This document shows, piece after piece, positions 7,308-16,380 of a stretch of DNA of 64,000 bases; within the stretch, counting starts at the first letter, position 1, and each line of letters opens with the position of its first letter. This DNA comes from Paracoccaceae bacterium (GTDB lineage Bacteria > Pseudomonadota > Alphaproteobacteria > Rhodobacterales > Rhodobacteraceae). The notes below the pieces were generated by a model, which saw only the letters and a list, made by a program, of their open reading frames with translations, searched no databases and was not told where the DNA came from. The translations under genes were made by a program, and so were the position numbers. The stretch covers positions 1-64,000 of the forward strand of contig JAFGXY010000055.1 in NCBI GenBank assembly GCA_016936395.1, in the 5' to 3' direction.

Positions 7308-8741
7308 TCAGGCTGACTTCTGTTCGACGTCGTCCATCACCTCGGCCGCGGCCTTGATCGGGGCGGGCTGACCGACGATCAGTGGCATCAGCTCGGTCCC
7401 GGTGGCGGACGGCCCTGACGTATCGGGCGCCTCACGCCAGCTGAGCGTATCGAACCCGCCGCAATTGTCACAGATCGGGTGCCACTGGGCATGCACCGCC
7501 TGGCACTTGTCACAGCACCATTGCGGGCCACGCGGCGCTGTCAACGCCCGGGTCAGCCAGCCACGGACCACCGCATCGTCTTCGCCCTCGCCGCGCGCAA
7601 TGGCGGCCATGATGGCAAGTGTGCGTTGTGTCGGATGTTTGGTGACCAGATCGCCCAGATCACGCTTGGCGGCCGGAAAATCCTCGGCGGCGACGTGCAG
7701 CTCGGCTTGCAACAGGCGGGTCTGTTCGTCTTCGGGCTTGATCGCCGTCAGCGCCTTGAACCGCTTCAGGCGGGCATTGGCCGATTCTTCGGGTTCGATC
7801 TCGGCAAAGGCGGCGGCAAGGTCGGGGTGCGGCTGCATGGCCCAGGCCTTTTTCAGAAGGGCGGTTGCCCCCTTCTTGTCGCCTTTGGCCACCAGACTGC
7901 GCGCGGCCATTGATGCGGCGGGAATCAGGTCGGGTGACAGCCGGTTCGCCTCGATCGCGGCTTCGCGCGCCTCGATGCTGGCCGTGTCGTCGATCACGGT
8001 CTTGGCCTCTTGCAGTGCCAGAACCGCATCGCGGCGGCGATAGACATCGCGGGGCAACTCGCCCGCTTTCAGCTTGGCACCAAGGGTCTGACGGGCCCCT
8101 TTCCAATCAGAGTGTTCCGCTTGCAGTTTCAGCAATATATCCTGAGTTTCCACATGACGCGGCTTCATCGCAAAGGCTTTTTCGGCCAGTTTCAAGGCGG
8201 TTTCGGTGTCACCTTCGGCCAGTTTCTGCTTCATCAGGCCCCGCACACCAACGAAACGGGTTTTTTCATCGCCCAGAAGTTTCTTGTAGGCGTCACTTGC
8301 CCGTTTGGTGTCGCCCACCGCCTCGGCCGATTGCGCCATCAGCAGCGTGGTCAGTTCCGGTGCCGCCAGATACCTCTCGGCCCGTTGCGCCCGCGCCAAG
8401 GCCACCCTGCCATCGCCCGAGGCCAGCGCCAGCAGACCTTCGGTCAGGGCACGAAGACCTTTGCGTTCGCGGTTGCGGATGAAGTAGCGCGAAATCGCGG
8501 TTTCGTCGCCATTCAGAAAGCGCAGGACCGCGACCAGCAGACCTACCAGCTTCAGCAAAATCCAGAAAGCGGCCAAGATGAGCAGCACCAGGATGACAGC
8601 CTGGAACGGGCCAAGGTTCAATTCCCACCCCGCAACGGCCACGCGCACCCCGCCATCGGTTTCAAGCAGCACGCTTGCCCCATAGGTCAGGCTGCCAACG
8701 ATGGCCACGAACAGAACGACTTTCAGCAAAGACCAAAGCAT
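7308..8741 (-). CDS. hemY: HemY-like TPR membrane protein with C-terminal zinc ribbon
   Basis: This inner-membrane protein (477 residues) starts with two transmembrane helices (about 7-25 and 45-75). A HemY_N domain (NGDETAISRYFIRNRERKG) and a helical TPR-like region of roughly 300 residues follow. Near the end it has CDKC and CDNC pairs (CCDKCQAVHAQWHPICDNC), a rubredoxin-like zinc ribbon similar in layout to the one in LapB. I chose ATG 8741 because it begins directly at the first helix; the ORF extension upstream overlaps the neighbour. HemY of this class is not protoporphyrinogen oxidase and its exact role is unsettled. It follows the mitofilin-like gene and hemD on the same strand. Confidence 0.85.
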   Translation of the reverse strand: MLWSLLKVVLFVAIVGSLTYGASVLLETDGGVRVAVAGWELNLGPFQAVILVLLILAAFWILLKLVGLLVAVLRFLNGDETAISRYFIRNRERKGLRALTEGLLALASGDGRVALARAQRAERYLAAPELTTLLMAQSAEAVGDTKRASDAYKKLLGDEKTRFVGVRGLMKQKLAEGDTETALKLAEKAFAMKPRHVETQDILLKLQAEHSDWKGARQTLGAKLKAGELPRDVYRRRDAVLALQEAKTVIDDTASIEAREAAIEANRLSPDLIPAASMAARSLVAKGDKKGATALLKKAWAMQPHPDLAAAFAEIEPEESANARLKRFKALTAIKPEDEQTRLLQAELHVAAEDFPAAKRDLGDLVTKHPTQRTLAIMAAIARGEGEDDAVVRGWLTRALTAPRGPQWCCDKCQAVHAQWHPICDNCGGFDTLSWREAPDTSGPSATGTELMPLIVGQPAPIKAAAEVMDDVEQKSA

Positions 8742-8751
8742 CAGCGCACCC

Positions 8752-10146
8752 TCACCCTTCGACAGCAGCGGCAAGTGCCGCGATGGCACCGGCTGCATCC
8801 AGCCTGTGTTGCGCCATGGCAGACCATTCGGCCATGGCGGCTTTTCCAGCATCGGGCAAGGCCTGCAATTCGGTCAACGCGGTTTGCAGATCACCCGCTT
8901 TAACGGCCGCTTCGGCGCGGGACAACACGGCATCCGAGCCGTCGCCTTCTTGCGGCGTCAAGGACCGCACACCCGCGGCGCTTTGCAGGAAAGACGTGGC
9001 GCGGTCGGCCCAGTTGTCGCCGATGTTTGACCGGATCGAGGTATCAAGCGCCACCCGCGCTGCCTCTGGAAAGCCTGCGATCAGGGTAGCCAACGACGGC
9101 ACGCCGCTTTCTGCAGATTGGGTCAGAATGTCGGGCACATCAAATCCCGCCAGATCGGGCAAGGCATCGGTAAACGGGCCACCGCTTTCCAAGGCCGCCG
9201 TCAGGCGACCGACAGAGGCCTTGGCCAGTGCGATGCGCGCGGTTTCTTCGGCTTCGGCCTTGATGGCGGCGGCCGAGGCTTCGGCTTCGGCGATCTGGGC
9301 CTTGGCTTCGTCAACCATGGCCAGAACCCCGGCGCGCGCATCGCCCTCTTCTTGCTTCAGCACATCCATTTCGGCGCGCAGGGCCCTGACCGTGGCGACC
9401 AGATCGGAGGGAACACCATCCGCCGAAATGATCGGACCCGCCGCTTCCAGCGTCGCAAGCCGGGCTTCCAGTGCGGCGAGTGCATCCGTCACCGGCGAAA
9501 GATCGGGCTCGGCCGCGGCGGGCCGCGACTCAAGCGCTGCGATGCGGTCTGTCAATGTGGCCTCTTCCAGCGCACCGATTCGCGTTGTCAGGGCCTGCAT
9601 CGCAGCCTGTTCTTCGGCAGAGGGCGCCGGGGCGGGCAGCAGACCGGGGATCGGGTTGAAGGTGGCCAGAGCATAGCCCGCCGCCGCCGCAACGACGCCG
9701 CCAAGGACGGTTCCGAAAAATCCACCGCCCGATTTCTGCCGCGCTGGCGGCGGGGCCGGGGGCGCCGGCGGTGGGGTGGGTTCGGGCCGGGATTCTTCGA
9801 TGACCTCGGCGTCGGTCACATCGGAACTGTCTTGCGACTGCGGGCTGTCGTCGCCCAAAGCTTCAAGGATTTCATCCGCTTCGACGGTTTCGACAAACTC
9901 GTCCGCGCGCTTGCGATCGGCGTCCTCGGCAGCCTGTTCTGCCCAGCTGGCCACCTCGGCATCAAGGATCTTGGCCTCATCGTCCAATACAGCCGATGTG
10001 ACAGTCTCCTCGCCCGACGGCGACGAAGATGTATCGGCAGCGTCGAGCGGGGTGTCGGAACTGGGGTTCGCTTCGGCCGATTCAGGGACGGTCATCTGGC
10101 CATCATCTGTTTCGGCCTCTGGGTTTGGGCGGACTGGTGTGGCCAT
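8752..10146 (-). CDS. Mitofilin (Mic60)-family inner membrane protein
   Basis: This 464-residue protein has an acidic, low-complexity cytoplasmic N-terminus (about 1-140), a proline-rich linker, and one membrane helix (about 148-172). A long periplasmic part then shows coiled-coil composition (about 180-330) and a C-terminal mitofilin-signature domain ending in GDLQTALTELQALPDAGKAAM. Alphaproteobacterial Mic60 homologues shape internal membranes and are typically encoded between hemD and hemY, exactly as here. ATG 10146 is preferred over ATG 10155 because AGGA is nine bases upstream. The N-terminal acidic region is poorly conserved. Confidence 0.82.
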   Translation of the reverse strand: MATPVRPNPEAETDDGQMTVPESAEANPSSDTPLDAADTSSSPSGEETVTSAVLDDEAKILDAEVASWAEQAAEDADRKRADEFVETVEADEILEALGDDSPQSQDSSDVTDAEVIEESRPEPTPPPAPPAPPPARQKSGGGFFGTVLGGVVAAAAGYALATFNPIPGLLPAPAPSAEEQAAMQALTTRIGALEEATLTDRIAALESRPAAAEPDLSPVTDALAALEARLATLEAAGPIISADGVPSDLVATVRALRAEMDVLKQEEGDARAGVLAMVDEAKAQIAEAEASAAAIKAEAEETARIALAKASVGRLTAALESGGPFTDALPDLAGFDVPDILTQSAESGVPSLATLIAGFPEAARVALDTSIRSNIGDNWADRATSFLQSAAGVRSLTPQEGDGSDAVLSRAEAAVKAGDLQTALTELQALPDAGKAAMAEWSAMAQHRLDAAGAIAALAAAVEG

Positions 10147-10222
10147 GGTGTACATTCCTGTTTACACTTTGGCAGGCGAGCCTGCGATTTAACGCGATCC
10201 TAATCCTGCTCGCTGGTGATCA

Positions 10223-10948
10223 TCAAGCATTCAAAAAGCAATGATCCATCGCAAGAAGGAGGTCTTTCTGTGTCGGGGCGGCGGCTACCTTAACCTGTTG
10301 AACCTTCATGTCTGCAACGGCTTGCGTCACAGCAGGGCTAAGGACCACCAGATACAGCGTGGCGCGCAGCGTCAGCACCGCACATGCTGCGCCGAAAAGC
10401 CGCGCACTACGGGGCGAAAACAACGGCACGATCACCGGACCGACAGACTGTAAGGTAAACTTGACAGTTTCGTTGAACGGAATCGGCTCTTGGGCATAGA
10501 TCACCCGGCTTTCGGCCTTCACCCCGCGATCTGCCAGGGCCTGCGCCACATCACCGACCGACTCACGCCCATGCAGATGCAAAAAGGGCGAGTCCTCCGG
10601 GTGGTTGGCCAGCATTTGTGCCAGATCACCGGATGCGCCGTTGGCCGAAATCGACTCGAACCCCAACTCCCTTGCCACCTCGGCGGTGCGGTTGCCCACG
10701 CAATACGCGCGCCTTGGCAAGGACAGCCCCAGCGTGCGCGCCGCTTTCACGCCGGTTTCCGAAGTGAAGACCACTGACGAGAAAGCACCGCACTCAACCT
10801 GGGTTGGCATCACCACGGGGCACAGCAGCGGGCTGAGGATCGGATCAACCTTGTCGCCATAGCGGTCCAGCAAAGTCTGCCGGAACCGCGATGCTTGCGG
10901 CTCGGGCCGGGTGATCAGAACCGGAATGGCGCGGGATTGCGAGACCAT
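10223..10948 (-). CDS. hemD: Uroporphyrinogen-III synthase
   Basis: The enzyme cyclises hydroxymethylbilane to uroporphyrinogen III in tetrapyrrole synthesis. The 241-residue protein begins with the family start [14 protein letters not shown] and contains [14 protein letters not shown] and the [16 protein letters not shown] segment, then [12 protein letters not shown] near residue 180. The start at ATG 10948 gives the usual family length; the ORF extends to 10984 but the extra residues look unrelated. It is divergent from tsaD with about 45 bases between starts, so the two share a promoter region. Sequence conservation in HemD is low, and gene order supports the call. Confidence 0.85.
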   Translation of the reverse strand: MVSQSRAIPVLITRPEPQASRFRQTLLDRYGDKVDPILSPLLCPVVMPTQVECGAFSSVVFTSETGVKAARTLGLSLPRRAYCVGNRTAEVARELGFESISANGASGDLAQMLANHPEDSPFLHLHGRESVGDVAQALADRGVKAESRVIYAQEPIPFNETVKFTLQSVGPVIVPLFSPRSARLFGAACAVLTLRATLYLVVLSPAVTQAVADMKVQQVKVAAAPTQKDLLLAMDHCFLNA

Positions 10949-10993
10949 GGCACAGGTGTTACCTGCGACAGACAATTTTCGCAACGGCGGACC

Positions 10994-12085
10994 ATGCAGG
11001 CAGCCCTGACCTTTCTTGGCATAGAATCAAGCTGCGACGACTCCGCCGCCGCCGTGGTGCGCGTGGGCGACCGGGCCGAGGTTTTGTCCTCGGTGGTGGA
11101 AGGCCAAGTGGCGCTGCATGCCGCCTTTGGCGGCGTGGTGCCAGAGATTGCCGCCCGCGCCCATGCCGAACGGCTGGACGGATGCGTCGAACGCGCGCTG
11201 GATCAGGCCGGTCTGACGCTGGCCGATCTGGACGGTATCGCCGTCACCGCCGGGCCGGGGCTGATTGGCGGCGTGCTGTCCGGCGTGATGCTGGCCAAGG
11301 GGTTGGCGGCGGGCACCGGCCTGCCGCTGGTGGGGGTCAACCATCTGGCCGGTCATGCGCTGACGCCGCGGCTGACCGACGGATTGGCGTTTCCCTATCT
11401 GATGCTGCTGGTGTCTGGCGGGCACTGCCAGTTTCTGATCGCGGACGGGGCTGAGGATTTTCACCGGATCGGTGGCACCATCGACGATGCCCCCGGCGAG
11501 GCGTTTGACAAGACCGCCAAACTGCTGAGTCTGCCGCAACCCGGTGGCCCGGCGGTCGAGGCCGAGGCCGCCCTGGGCGATGCTGCGCGTTTTGTGCTGC
11601 CCCGCCCGCTGCTGGACAGGCCGGGCTGCGACATGTCGTTCTCTGGTCTGAAAACCGCGCTGTTGCGGGCGCGCGATGCGCTGATCGCTGAAAAGGGCGG
11701 CTTGACGGTGGCAGACCGGCGCGACCTCTGTGCCGGGTTTCAGACCGCAGTTACAGCGGTGCTGACGGAAAAGACCCGGCGCGCTCTTGACCTGTATCTG
11801 GACACCGCACCGAACCCGCCGGCCTTTGCCATTGCCGGGGGCGTGGCGGCCAATGCGCCCATTCGCGCCGCGTTAGAGACGCTTTGTGCCAGCCGCGATG
11901 TGCGGTTCGTCGCCCCACCTTTACGGCTGTGCACCGACAATGCCGCCATGATCGCCTATGCCGGGATCGAACGCTTCCGCCTGGGCCACCGGGACGATGC
12001 CACCCTGTCAGCACGCCCGCGCTGGCCACTGGATCAAACCGCGCCCGCGATGATCGGGTCGGGCAAGAAGGGGGCCAAGGCATGA
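10994..12085 (+). CDS. tsaD: tRNA threonylcarbamoyladenosine transferase subunit TsaD
   Basis: TsaD transfers the threonylcarbamoyl group to A37 of ANN-decoding tRNAs. The protein is 363 residues, the usual size. It has the start [15 protein letters not shown], the metal-binding NHLAGH (116-121), the ATPase-fold [12 protein letters not shown] and the C-terminal nucleotide-binding IAGGVAAN. The start ATG 10994 matches the family N-terminus. Its stop overlaps the gpsA start by four bases. Partner tsaE lies about 11 kb away in the same window. Confidence 0.95.
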   Translation: MQAALTFLGIESSCDDSAAAVVRVGDRAEVLSSVVEGQVALHAAFGGVVPEIAARAHAERLDGCVERALDQAGLTLADLDGIAVTAGPGLIGGVLSGVMLAKGLAAGTGLPLVGVNHLAGHALTPRLTDGLAFPYLMLLVSGGHCQFLIADGAEDFHRIGGTIDDAPGEAFDKTAKLLSLPQPGGPAVEAEAALGDAARFVLPRPLLDRPGCDMSFSGLKTALLRARDALIAEKGGLTVADRRDLCAGFQTAVTAVLTEKTRRALDLYLDTAPNPPAFAIAGGVAANAPIRAALETLCASRDVRFVAPPLRLCTDNAAMIAYAGIERFRLGHRDDATLSARPRWPLDQTAPAMIGSGKKGAKA

Positions 12086-13050
12086 TCGGTATTGCAGGCG
12101 CAGGGGCGTTCGGGTCGGCATTGGCGGTGGCGCTTGGCCGAGCCGGGCAAGACGTGACACTGTGGGCGCGGGATCCCGATCAGGTCAGGCAGATGGCCGA
12201 GACGCAGCGCAACCTGCGCCATCTGGGCAGCGTCAGCTTGCCGCAAACAGTGTCTGTGACGGCCGAAATCGGCGGCTTGTGCGGGGCAAAAGCCGTGCTC
12301 TTGGCGGTTCCGATGCAATCCCTGCGCGGTTTCATGGCCGGTCACGGCCGTAGTCTGGACGCCGTGCCCCTGGTTACCTGCTGCAAGGGAATGGACCTTG
12401 CCACGCTGAACGGCCCCACGGCGCTGATCCGGCAAAGCCAGCCACAGGCCATGATCGCCTGCCTGACCGGCCCCAGCTTTGCGGTGGATATCGCCCAGGG
12501 CCTGCCGACCGCGCTGACCCTTGCCTGCGAAAGCGATGCTGGCGGAGAGATGCTTCAGCATCTGTTGTCGACCCCGACCCTGCGGCTCTACCGCACCACC
12601 GATGTCATCGGGGCCGAACTTGGCGGCGCGTTGAAGAATGTGATCGCCATCGCCGCCGGTATTGTCATAGGGGCGGGCTTGGGTGAAAGCGCGCGTGCCG
12701 CACTGGTCACGCGCGGCTTTGCCGAGATGGTGCGCTTTGCCAGCCGCATGGGGGCGCGGCCCGAGACGATGATGGGCCTGTCAGGCCTCGGCGATCTGGT
12801 GCTGACCTGCACCTCGGAGCAATCCCGCAACTTTCGCCACGGACAGGCCTTGGGCAAGGGCATAGCGCCAGACAGCCGCCAGACCGTTGAAGGCGTAGCC
12901 ACCGCGCAGGCGATCTTGGCCCAGACGTTGCGCCTTGGCATGGCCGCACAAATCCCGGTGACCGCCATGGTGGCGCAGGTTACCTCTGGCCGAATCGGTA
13001 TTGCCGAGGCCATTCATGCCCTGATGACCCGCCCCCTGAAAGAGGAATAG
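12082..13050 (+). CDS. gpsA: NAD(P)H-dependent glycerol-3-phosphate dehydrogenase
   Basis: GpsA reduces dihydroxyacetone phosphate to sn-glycerol-3-phosphate for phospholipid synthesis. The 322-residue protein has the Rossmann start [16 protein letters not shown], the NLRHLG loop, CKGMDL, GPSFAVD, and the catalytic-region [15 protein letters not shown], followed by [17 protein letters not shown] 12082 overlaps the tsaD stop (ATGA); the longer ORF start at 11884 is inside tsaD. It is part of a tight tsaD-gpsA-yciI-EVE run. Confidence 0.95.
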   Translation: MIGIAGAGAFGSALAVALGRAGQDVTLWARDPDQVRQMAETQRNLRHLGSVSLPQTVSVTAEIGGLCGAKAVLLAVPMQSLRGFMAGHGRSLDAVPLVTCCKGMDLATLNGPTALIRQSQPQAMIACLTGPSFAVDIAQGLPTALTLACESDAGGEMLQHLLSTPTLRLYRTTDVIGAELGGALKNVIAIAAGIVIGAGLGESARAALVTRGFAEMVRFASRMGARPETMMGLSGLGDLVLTCTSEQSRNFRHGQALGKGIAPDSRQTVEGVATAQAILAQTLRLGMAAQIPVTAMVAQVTSGRIGIAEAIHALMTRPLKEE

Positions 13051-13053
13051 ACC

Positions 13054-13326
13054 ATGCGCGCCGCCCTGATCTGTATCGACAAACCCGGCCACCTGCAAAC
13101 ACGCCTGGACACCCGCGCCGCGCATCTGGCGTATGTCGACGCCACGGGCATTGTCGAGATCGCGGGGCCTTTTCTGGATGCTGACGGCACGATGATCGGC
13201 AGCCTTATCGTGCTGAACGTTACCTCCATGGATCAGGCACGGGCCTGGGCCGACGCAGACCCCTATGCCAATGCCGGATTGTTCGAAAGCGTTGCCATCC
13301 ACGAATGGAAAAAGGTGGTCGGATGA
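13054..13326 (+). CDS. YciI family protein
   Basis: This 90-residue protein has the YciI/YCII fold signature: RAAHLAYVD near the start, AGPFLDADGTMIGSLIVLN in the middle and the closing DPYANAGLFESVAIHEWK. YCII-domain proteins are small dimeric proteins with a conserved His-Asp pair, and most have no established reaction. It starts three bases after gpsA and its stop overlaps the EVE gene by four bases. Co-localisation of gpsA, yciI and an EVE gene is frequent in alphaproteobacteria, which supports a real gene. Confidence 0.88.
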   Translation: MRAALICIDKPGHLQTRLDTRAAHLAYVDATGIVEIAGPFLDADGTMIGSLIVLNVTSMDQARAWADADPYANAGLFESVAIHEWKKVVG

Positions 13327-13751
13327 AGTTCTGGCTGTTCAAGTCCGAACCCGATGCCTGGAGCTGGGACCAGCAGGTTGCCAAAGGTGCATCGGGCGAG
13401 GAATGGACGGGCGTGCGCAACTATCAGGCCCGCAACAACATGCGGGCGATGCAGGTGGGCGACCTTGGGTTCTTCTACCATTCCAATGTCGGCAAAGAGA
13501 TCGTCGGCATCGTCGAGGTGATCCGGACCAGCGCGCCCGACAGCACCACCGATGATCCGCGATGGGATTGCGTGGTGATCAAGGCGGTTTGCCCGCTCAG
13601 GCACCCTGTCACGCTGGATACCTGCAAGGTGCAACCGGGGCTGGAGGCGATGGCTCTGGTCACCAACACGCGCCTGTCGGTGCAACCGGTCTCCGAAGCG
13701 GAATGGCGGATCGTCTGCGGTCTGGCGGGACTCGATCCTATCGGCCTGTAA
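13323..13751 (+). CDS. EVE domain protein
   Basis: The 142-residue protein starts MKFWLFKSEPDAWSWD and contains GVRNYQARNNMRAMQVGDLGF and FYHSNVGKEIVGIVEV, all characteristic of EVE (PUA-like) domains. These domains bind modified bases in DNA or RNA, but the target here is unknown. ATG 13323 overlaps the yciI stop. Its 3' end overlaps the convergent subtilase-like gene by 14 bases, so no terminator separates them. Confidence 0.9.
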   Translation: MKFWLFKSEPDAWSWDQQVAKGASGEEWTGVRNYQARNNMRAMQVGDLGFFYHSNVGKEIVGIVEVIRTSAPDSTTDDPRWDCVVIKAVCPLRHPVTLDTCKVQPGLEAMALVTNTRLSVQPVSEAEWRIVCGLAGLDPIGL

Positions 13752-15147
13752 GACCTTGACGGGCGATGGCCGCGATCACGGCTTGCGCCTGTTCAGCCAA
13801 AGTCCGTTCATGGGCCGGTGACAAACGCAGTTTGCCTTTGCTGCCCCAGATCGGCAGACCGGCACCCTGAACCATCGGGTTCAGGCCAAGATCCACACAA
13901 TGCGCCCGCAGCGCTGCGTGAAGCGCGAGGACACGCGCCTCGGTGCGTGGCAGAACGGCAAGGTTGGGCGTGGTTTGCAAAAGACGCGCCAGAAAGCCCG
14001 TGGCGAAGGCGGCAGCCAAAACGGTTCCCGAAACCGTGCGCGGACCAAGGTTCAGGCCAACGCCGGGGGCCAGAACGTCAAGGCCCCTGCCCGACGCCGC
14101 CCTTGCAAAAGCAGCAAACCCGTCACTGCCCGCATCCGCCAGAAGATGCCGGTTGGATCGGTCTGCGCCGCGCCCAACGGCGCCAACCCCCAGCACTTCG
14201 GGCCAAGCCGCTGGAAACCTGACCGGCCAGCCCGTCTCGCCAACCGGTGCTACGACGACGAGGCCGGACGCGCGGGCCGATCGCAGCGCGCGCAACAGCC
14301 GTGGGTCAGGATGCGGGCACGACACCGCCAGACAGACAAGATCAAGCTGGTGACGAGCGCAGTGGTCCAGTGCCGCGATCAAATCGGTGACATGCGCTCG
14401 AAGCGGCAAAGACAGATGGTGAATCTCGACGCCAGGCGCGCAACTGCCCAGAATTTGCGTCAGTGCCGAGGCCAGTGGAGTGTGGGTTTCTGGCACGACG
14501 GCGCAGGCTTTCGGGCGCTTCCAGTCGGTCACTAACTGATCATCGCACACCGGAGCGATCACACAGCCTTCGCATCCGGCGCGGACCTTGCCCCAGGGAT
14601 GACAGGAAATGACGGCGACGCGAACCAAGGACGCGCCCAGCACACACAGGCTTGGCACCATGTGCAGACGCATTGCCTCCACGCCCCAACAGAGACGATC
14701 ACCTTCTGCCTCCGGGACCGGCTCCAGAACCGCCGTGTTATGCTGCGACAGGAAGGGCTCGGTTTCCACCAACCTTGGATTGATCTGTCGAAGCGTGACA
14801 TATCCTGCGGCTTCGACCAGCAAAAGCGTTTGTGCGGTATCGGGAAGGGCCGCAACTGAAAGAATGGCTCGGCCCGCCGTATCCGTCTCGACGCAATCGC
14901 CCCCATCGGGGATGGCGGTCAGAACGGTCACGGTGGCCCCCGCGACCGGTCGCCCCAGCACATCGGTTACGCGCAGGTCAATTTTTCGCCTTGGGCCATA
15001 AACAATAGCGGATGACGGAACTGCGGTCTTTGTCAGGGTTTCCTGAAACAGGCCTTGTGCGGTCAGGGCCTCGTGTTCCGCCAGCCCGCCAAAACTGGGC
15101 TGGACCCAACGTCCTGACCATCCCTTTTCGTGGTCCGCGCCTGTCAT
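13738..15147 (-). CDS. Subtilisin-fold protein without catalytic triad (pseudoprotease), with Ig-like N-terminal domain
   Basis: This 469-residue protein has no obvious signal peptide. Residues about 52-120 (RKIDLRVTDVLGRPVAGATV) look like a carboxypeptidase-regulatory or Ig-like sandwich. Residues about 175-400 follow the subtilase order. VRVAVISCHPWG stands where VAVIDTG would hold Asp, ETHTPLASAL where HGTHVA would hold His, VAPVGETG where VAAAGN would hold the oxyanion Asn, and SGTVLAAAFATG where GTSMAAP would hold Ser. The nucleophile position is Val and the Asp position is Ser, so hydrolysis is unlikely. Start ATG 15147 has GAGG eight bases upstream; GTG 15165 is the alternative. A binding or scaffold role is inference. 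Confidence 0.6.
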   Translation of the reverse strand: MTGADHEKGWSGRWVQPSFGGLAEHEALTAQGLFQETLTKTAVPSSAIVYGPRRKIDLRVTDVLGRPVAGATVTVLTAIPDGGDCVETDTAGRAILSVAALPDTAQTLLLVEAAGYVTLRQINPRLVETEPFLSQHNTAVLEPVPEAEGDRLCWGVEAMRLHMVPSLCVLGASLVRVAVISCHPWGKVRAGCEGCVIAPVCDDQLVTDWKRPKACAVVPETHTPLASALTQILGSCAPGVEIHHLSLPLRAHVTDLIAALDHCARHQLDLVCLAVSCPHPDPRLLRALRSARASGLVVVAPVGETGWPVRFPAAWPEVLGVGAVGRGADRSNRHLLADAGSDGFAAFARAASGRGLDVLAPGVGLNLGPRTVSGTVLAAAFATGFLARLLQTTPNLAVLPRTEARVLALHAALRAHCVDLGLNPMVQGAGLPIWGSKGKLRLSPAHERTLAEQAQAVIAAIARQGLTGR

Positions 15148-15795
15148 GTCCCGATCCTCACTCACTTCAATACCGTTGGAACCAAGGTCTGGCGAATCCT
15201 TCCGTCCGTGCCTTCAGACCGCACCGAAAAGACGGTGTCTGGTCCTTCACGGTGCGCTTACGTGAGCTTTTTGTCCGTTTCATGCCAAAGGTAAGGCGCG
15301 ACCGGTCTTGCGAGGGGGGAGAAACAAAAGGCGCTGTCGCCGCCAACGTGGCTGCAACTGTCATCACCTCGGGACGCTATTCTGGATCGGTGTTGATCGT
15401 GGATCTTGGCGCCATTGAACTCTCATCGAGCCACGGCAGGGAGGGCACGACCCTGACGTGGCGATACTAGGGTTGCTGGCCATCGCCGTGCCTTGGGGCC
15501 TGATTGCCGCGAGGCCTTTCGATGCTGATTTGGCACGCCACAGCAGCGTTTTCGGTCACAAATGGTTGCGAAATGGAGGGCCCCGACCCCAACAGGACCC
15601 TCCATCCACCCCACGTGCTCCCCTGGCACCACACGTGTTCTGAAAAAGGGTCCCGGGCATACTGCCCTGTTACTGTTACGCTACAGGATACTGCGGTCGC
15701 CGCGCAAGTTCGACAAAGATAAAACTGTAACCTTGGCAATGCACGAAAAAGGCCCCACGGCGGATGGGCCCTTGTCGGGTCTTTTTGCGGGCGGC
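15148..15795. other. Intergenic region of about 650 bases with hairpins and no supported gene
   Basis: Overlapping ORFs of 60-150 codons occur on both strands, but none has a convincing start, family match or consistent codon usage. The region contains an inverted repeat ATGGAGGG (15573-15580) with CCCTCCAT (15598-15605), and the terminator listed separately near its right end. A small RNA or a decayed gene is possible. I see nothing that decides between them. Confidence 0.4.
15745..15773 (-). terminator. Probable terminator of the DUF2853 gene
   Basis: Read on the minus strand this is AAGGGCCCA, a 7-base loop, then TGGGGCCTTTTT. The arms pair as AAGG/CCTT and CCCA/TGGG around one G-G mismatch and are followed by a T run. 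It lies about 20-50 bases after the DUF2853 stop, the right place for an intrinsic terminator. Confidence 0.55.
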
Positions 15796-16137
15796 TTAAT
15801 TGTACACGGCTTCCTTGCCGAAATGTTTGGTCAACATGTAATACACCACCGCGCGGTATTTGCTGCGGTTTGACCGGCCGTAGGTGTCGATCACCGCGTG
15901 GATTGCTTCCATCAGCCGGGGGCTGTCTTCCAACCCCAGCTTTTTCATCAGGAAGTTCTTCTTGATCGTCTCCAACTCGCTGTCATCGGTTCCAGCAACG
16001 ACCGAGGCATCATCGTTGTAGATCGCAGGTCCACAGCCGATGGTCACTTTGGTCAACAGGGCCATGTCTGGCGTCATGTTGCATTTTGTAGTCAGTTCAT
16101 CGGCATATTTCGCGATCAGATCGTCACGCTTACTCAT
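15796..16137 (-). CDS. DUF2853 family protein
   Basis: This 113-residue soluble protein reads MSKRDDLIAKYADEL at the start and SRLMEAIH-like helices later (SPRLMEAIHAVIDTYG), ending with YYMLTKHFGKEAVY. This matches the alphaproteobacterial DUF2853 family, which has no assigned function. The upstream extension in the ORF track is ignored because the MSKR start is the family start. It stands alone, with a terminator behind it, downstream of ahcY on the same strand but separated by the ahcY terminator. Confidence 0.85.
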   Translation of the reverse strand: MSKRDDLIAKYADELTTKCNMTPDMALLTKVTIGCGPAIYNDDASVVAGTDDSELETIKKNFLMKKLGLEDSPRLMEAIHAVIDTYGRSNRSKYRAVVYYMLTKHFGKEAVYN

Positions 16138-16332
16138 GGCTTTTTGTCCCTGTCCGACTGAGTTCCGGCCCACCACAACCGTCATGGTGAGCGCTCGTCA
16201 CAAAAGGTAGGCTGAAATTCGATTTCGAACCAAGGGAAAAATCCACCTCACCCAGCGCCAGCGACCGCCGTTGTCGTTCCGCGCTGCCAAGGCAACAAGC
16301 TCTGGTTTCCAAAGCAAGGCAGGGAAAGAAAG

Positions 16333-16358
16333 AGGCCGACCATTTCCACGGTCGGCCT
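16333..16358 (-). terminator. Intrinsic terminator of ahcY
   Basis: The perfect 9-base arms AGGCCGACC (16333-16341) and GGTCGGCCT (16350-16358) flank an 8-base loop about 25 bases after the ahcY stop. On the minus strand the stem is followed by CTTTCTTTC, a modest T-rich tail. Confidence 0.75.
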
Positions 16359-16380
16359 TTCGTTGCAGCGTTGCAGCAGA

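Noticed and set aside
15012-15470. 152-codon plus-strand ORF
   Set aside because: It begins inside the subtilase-like gene on the other strand and has no family features or RBS.
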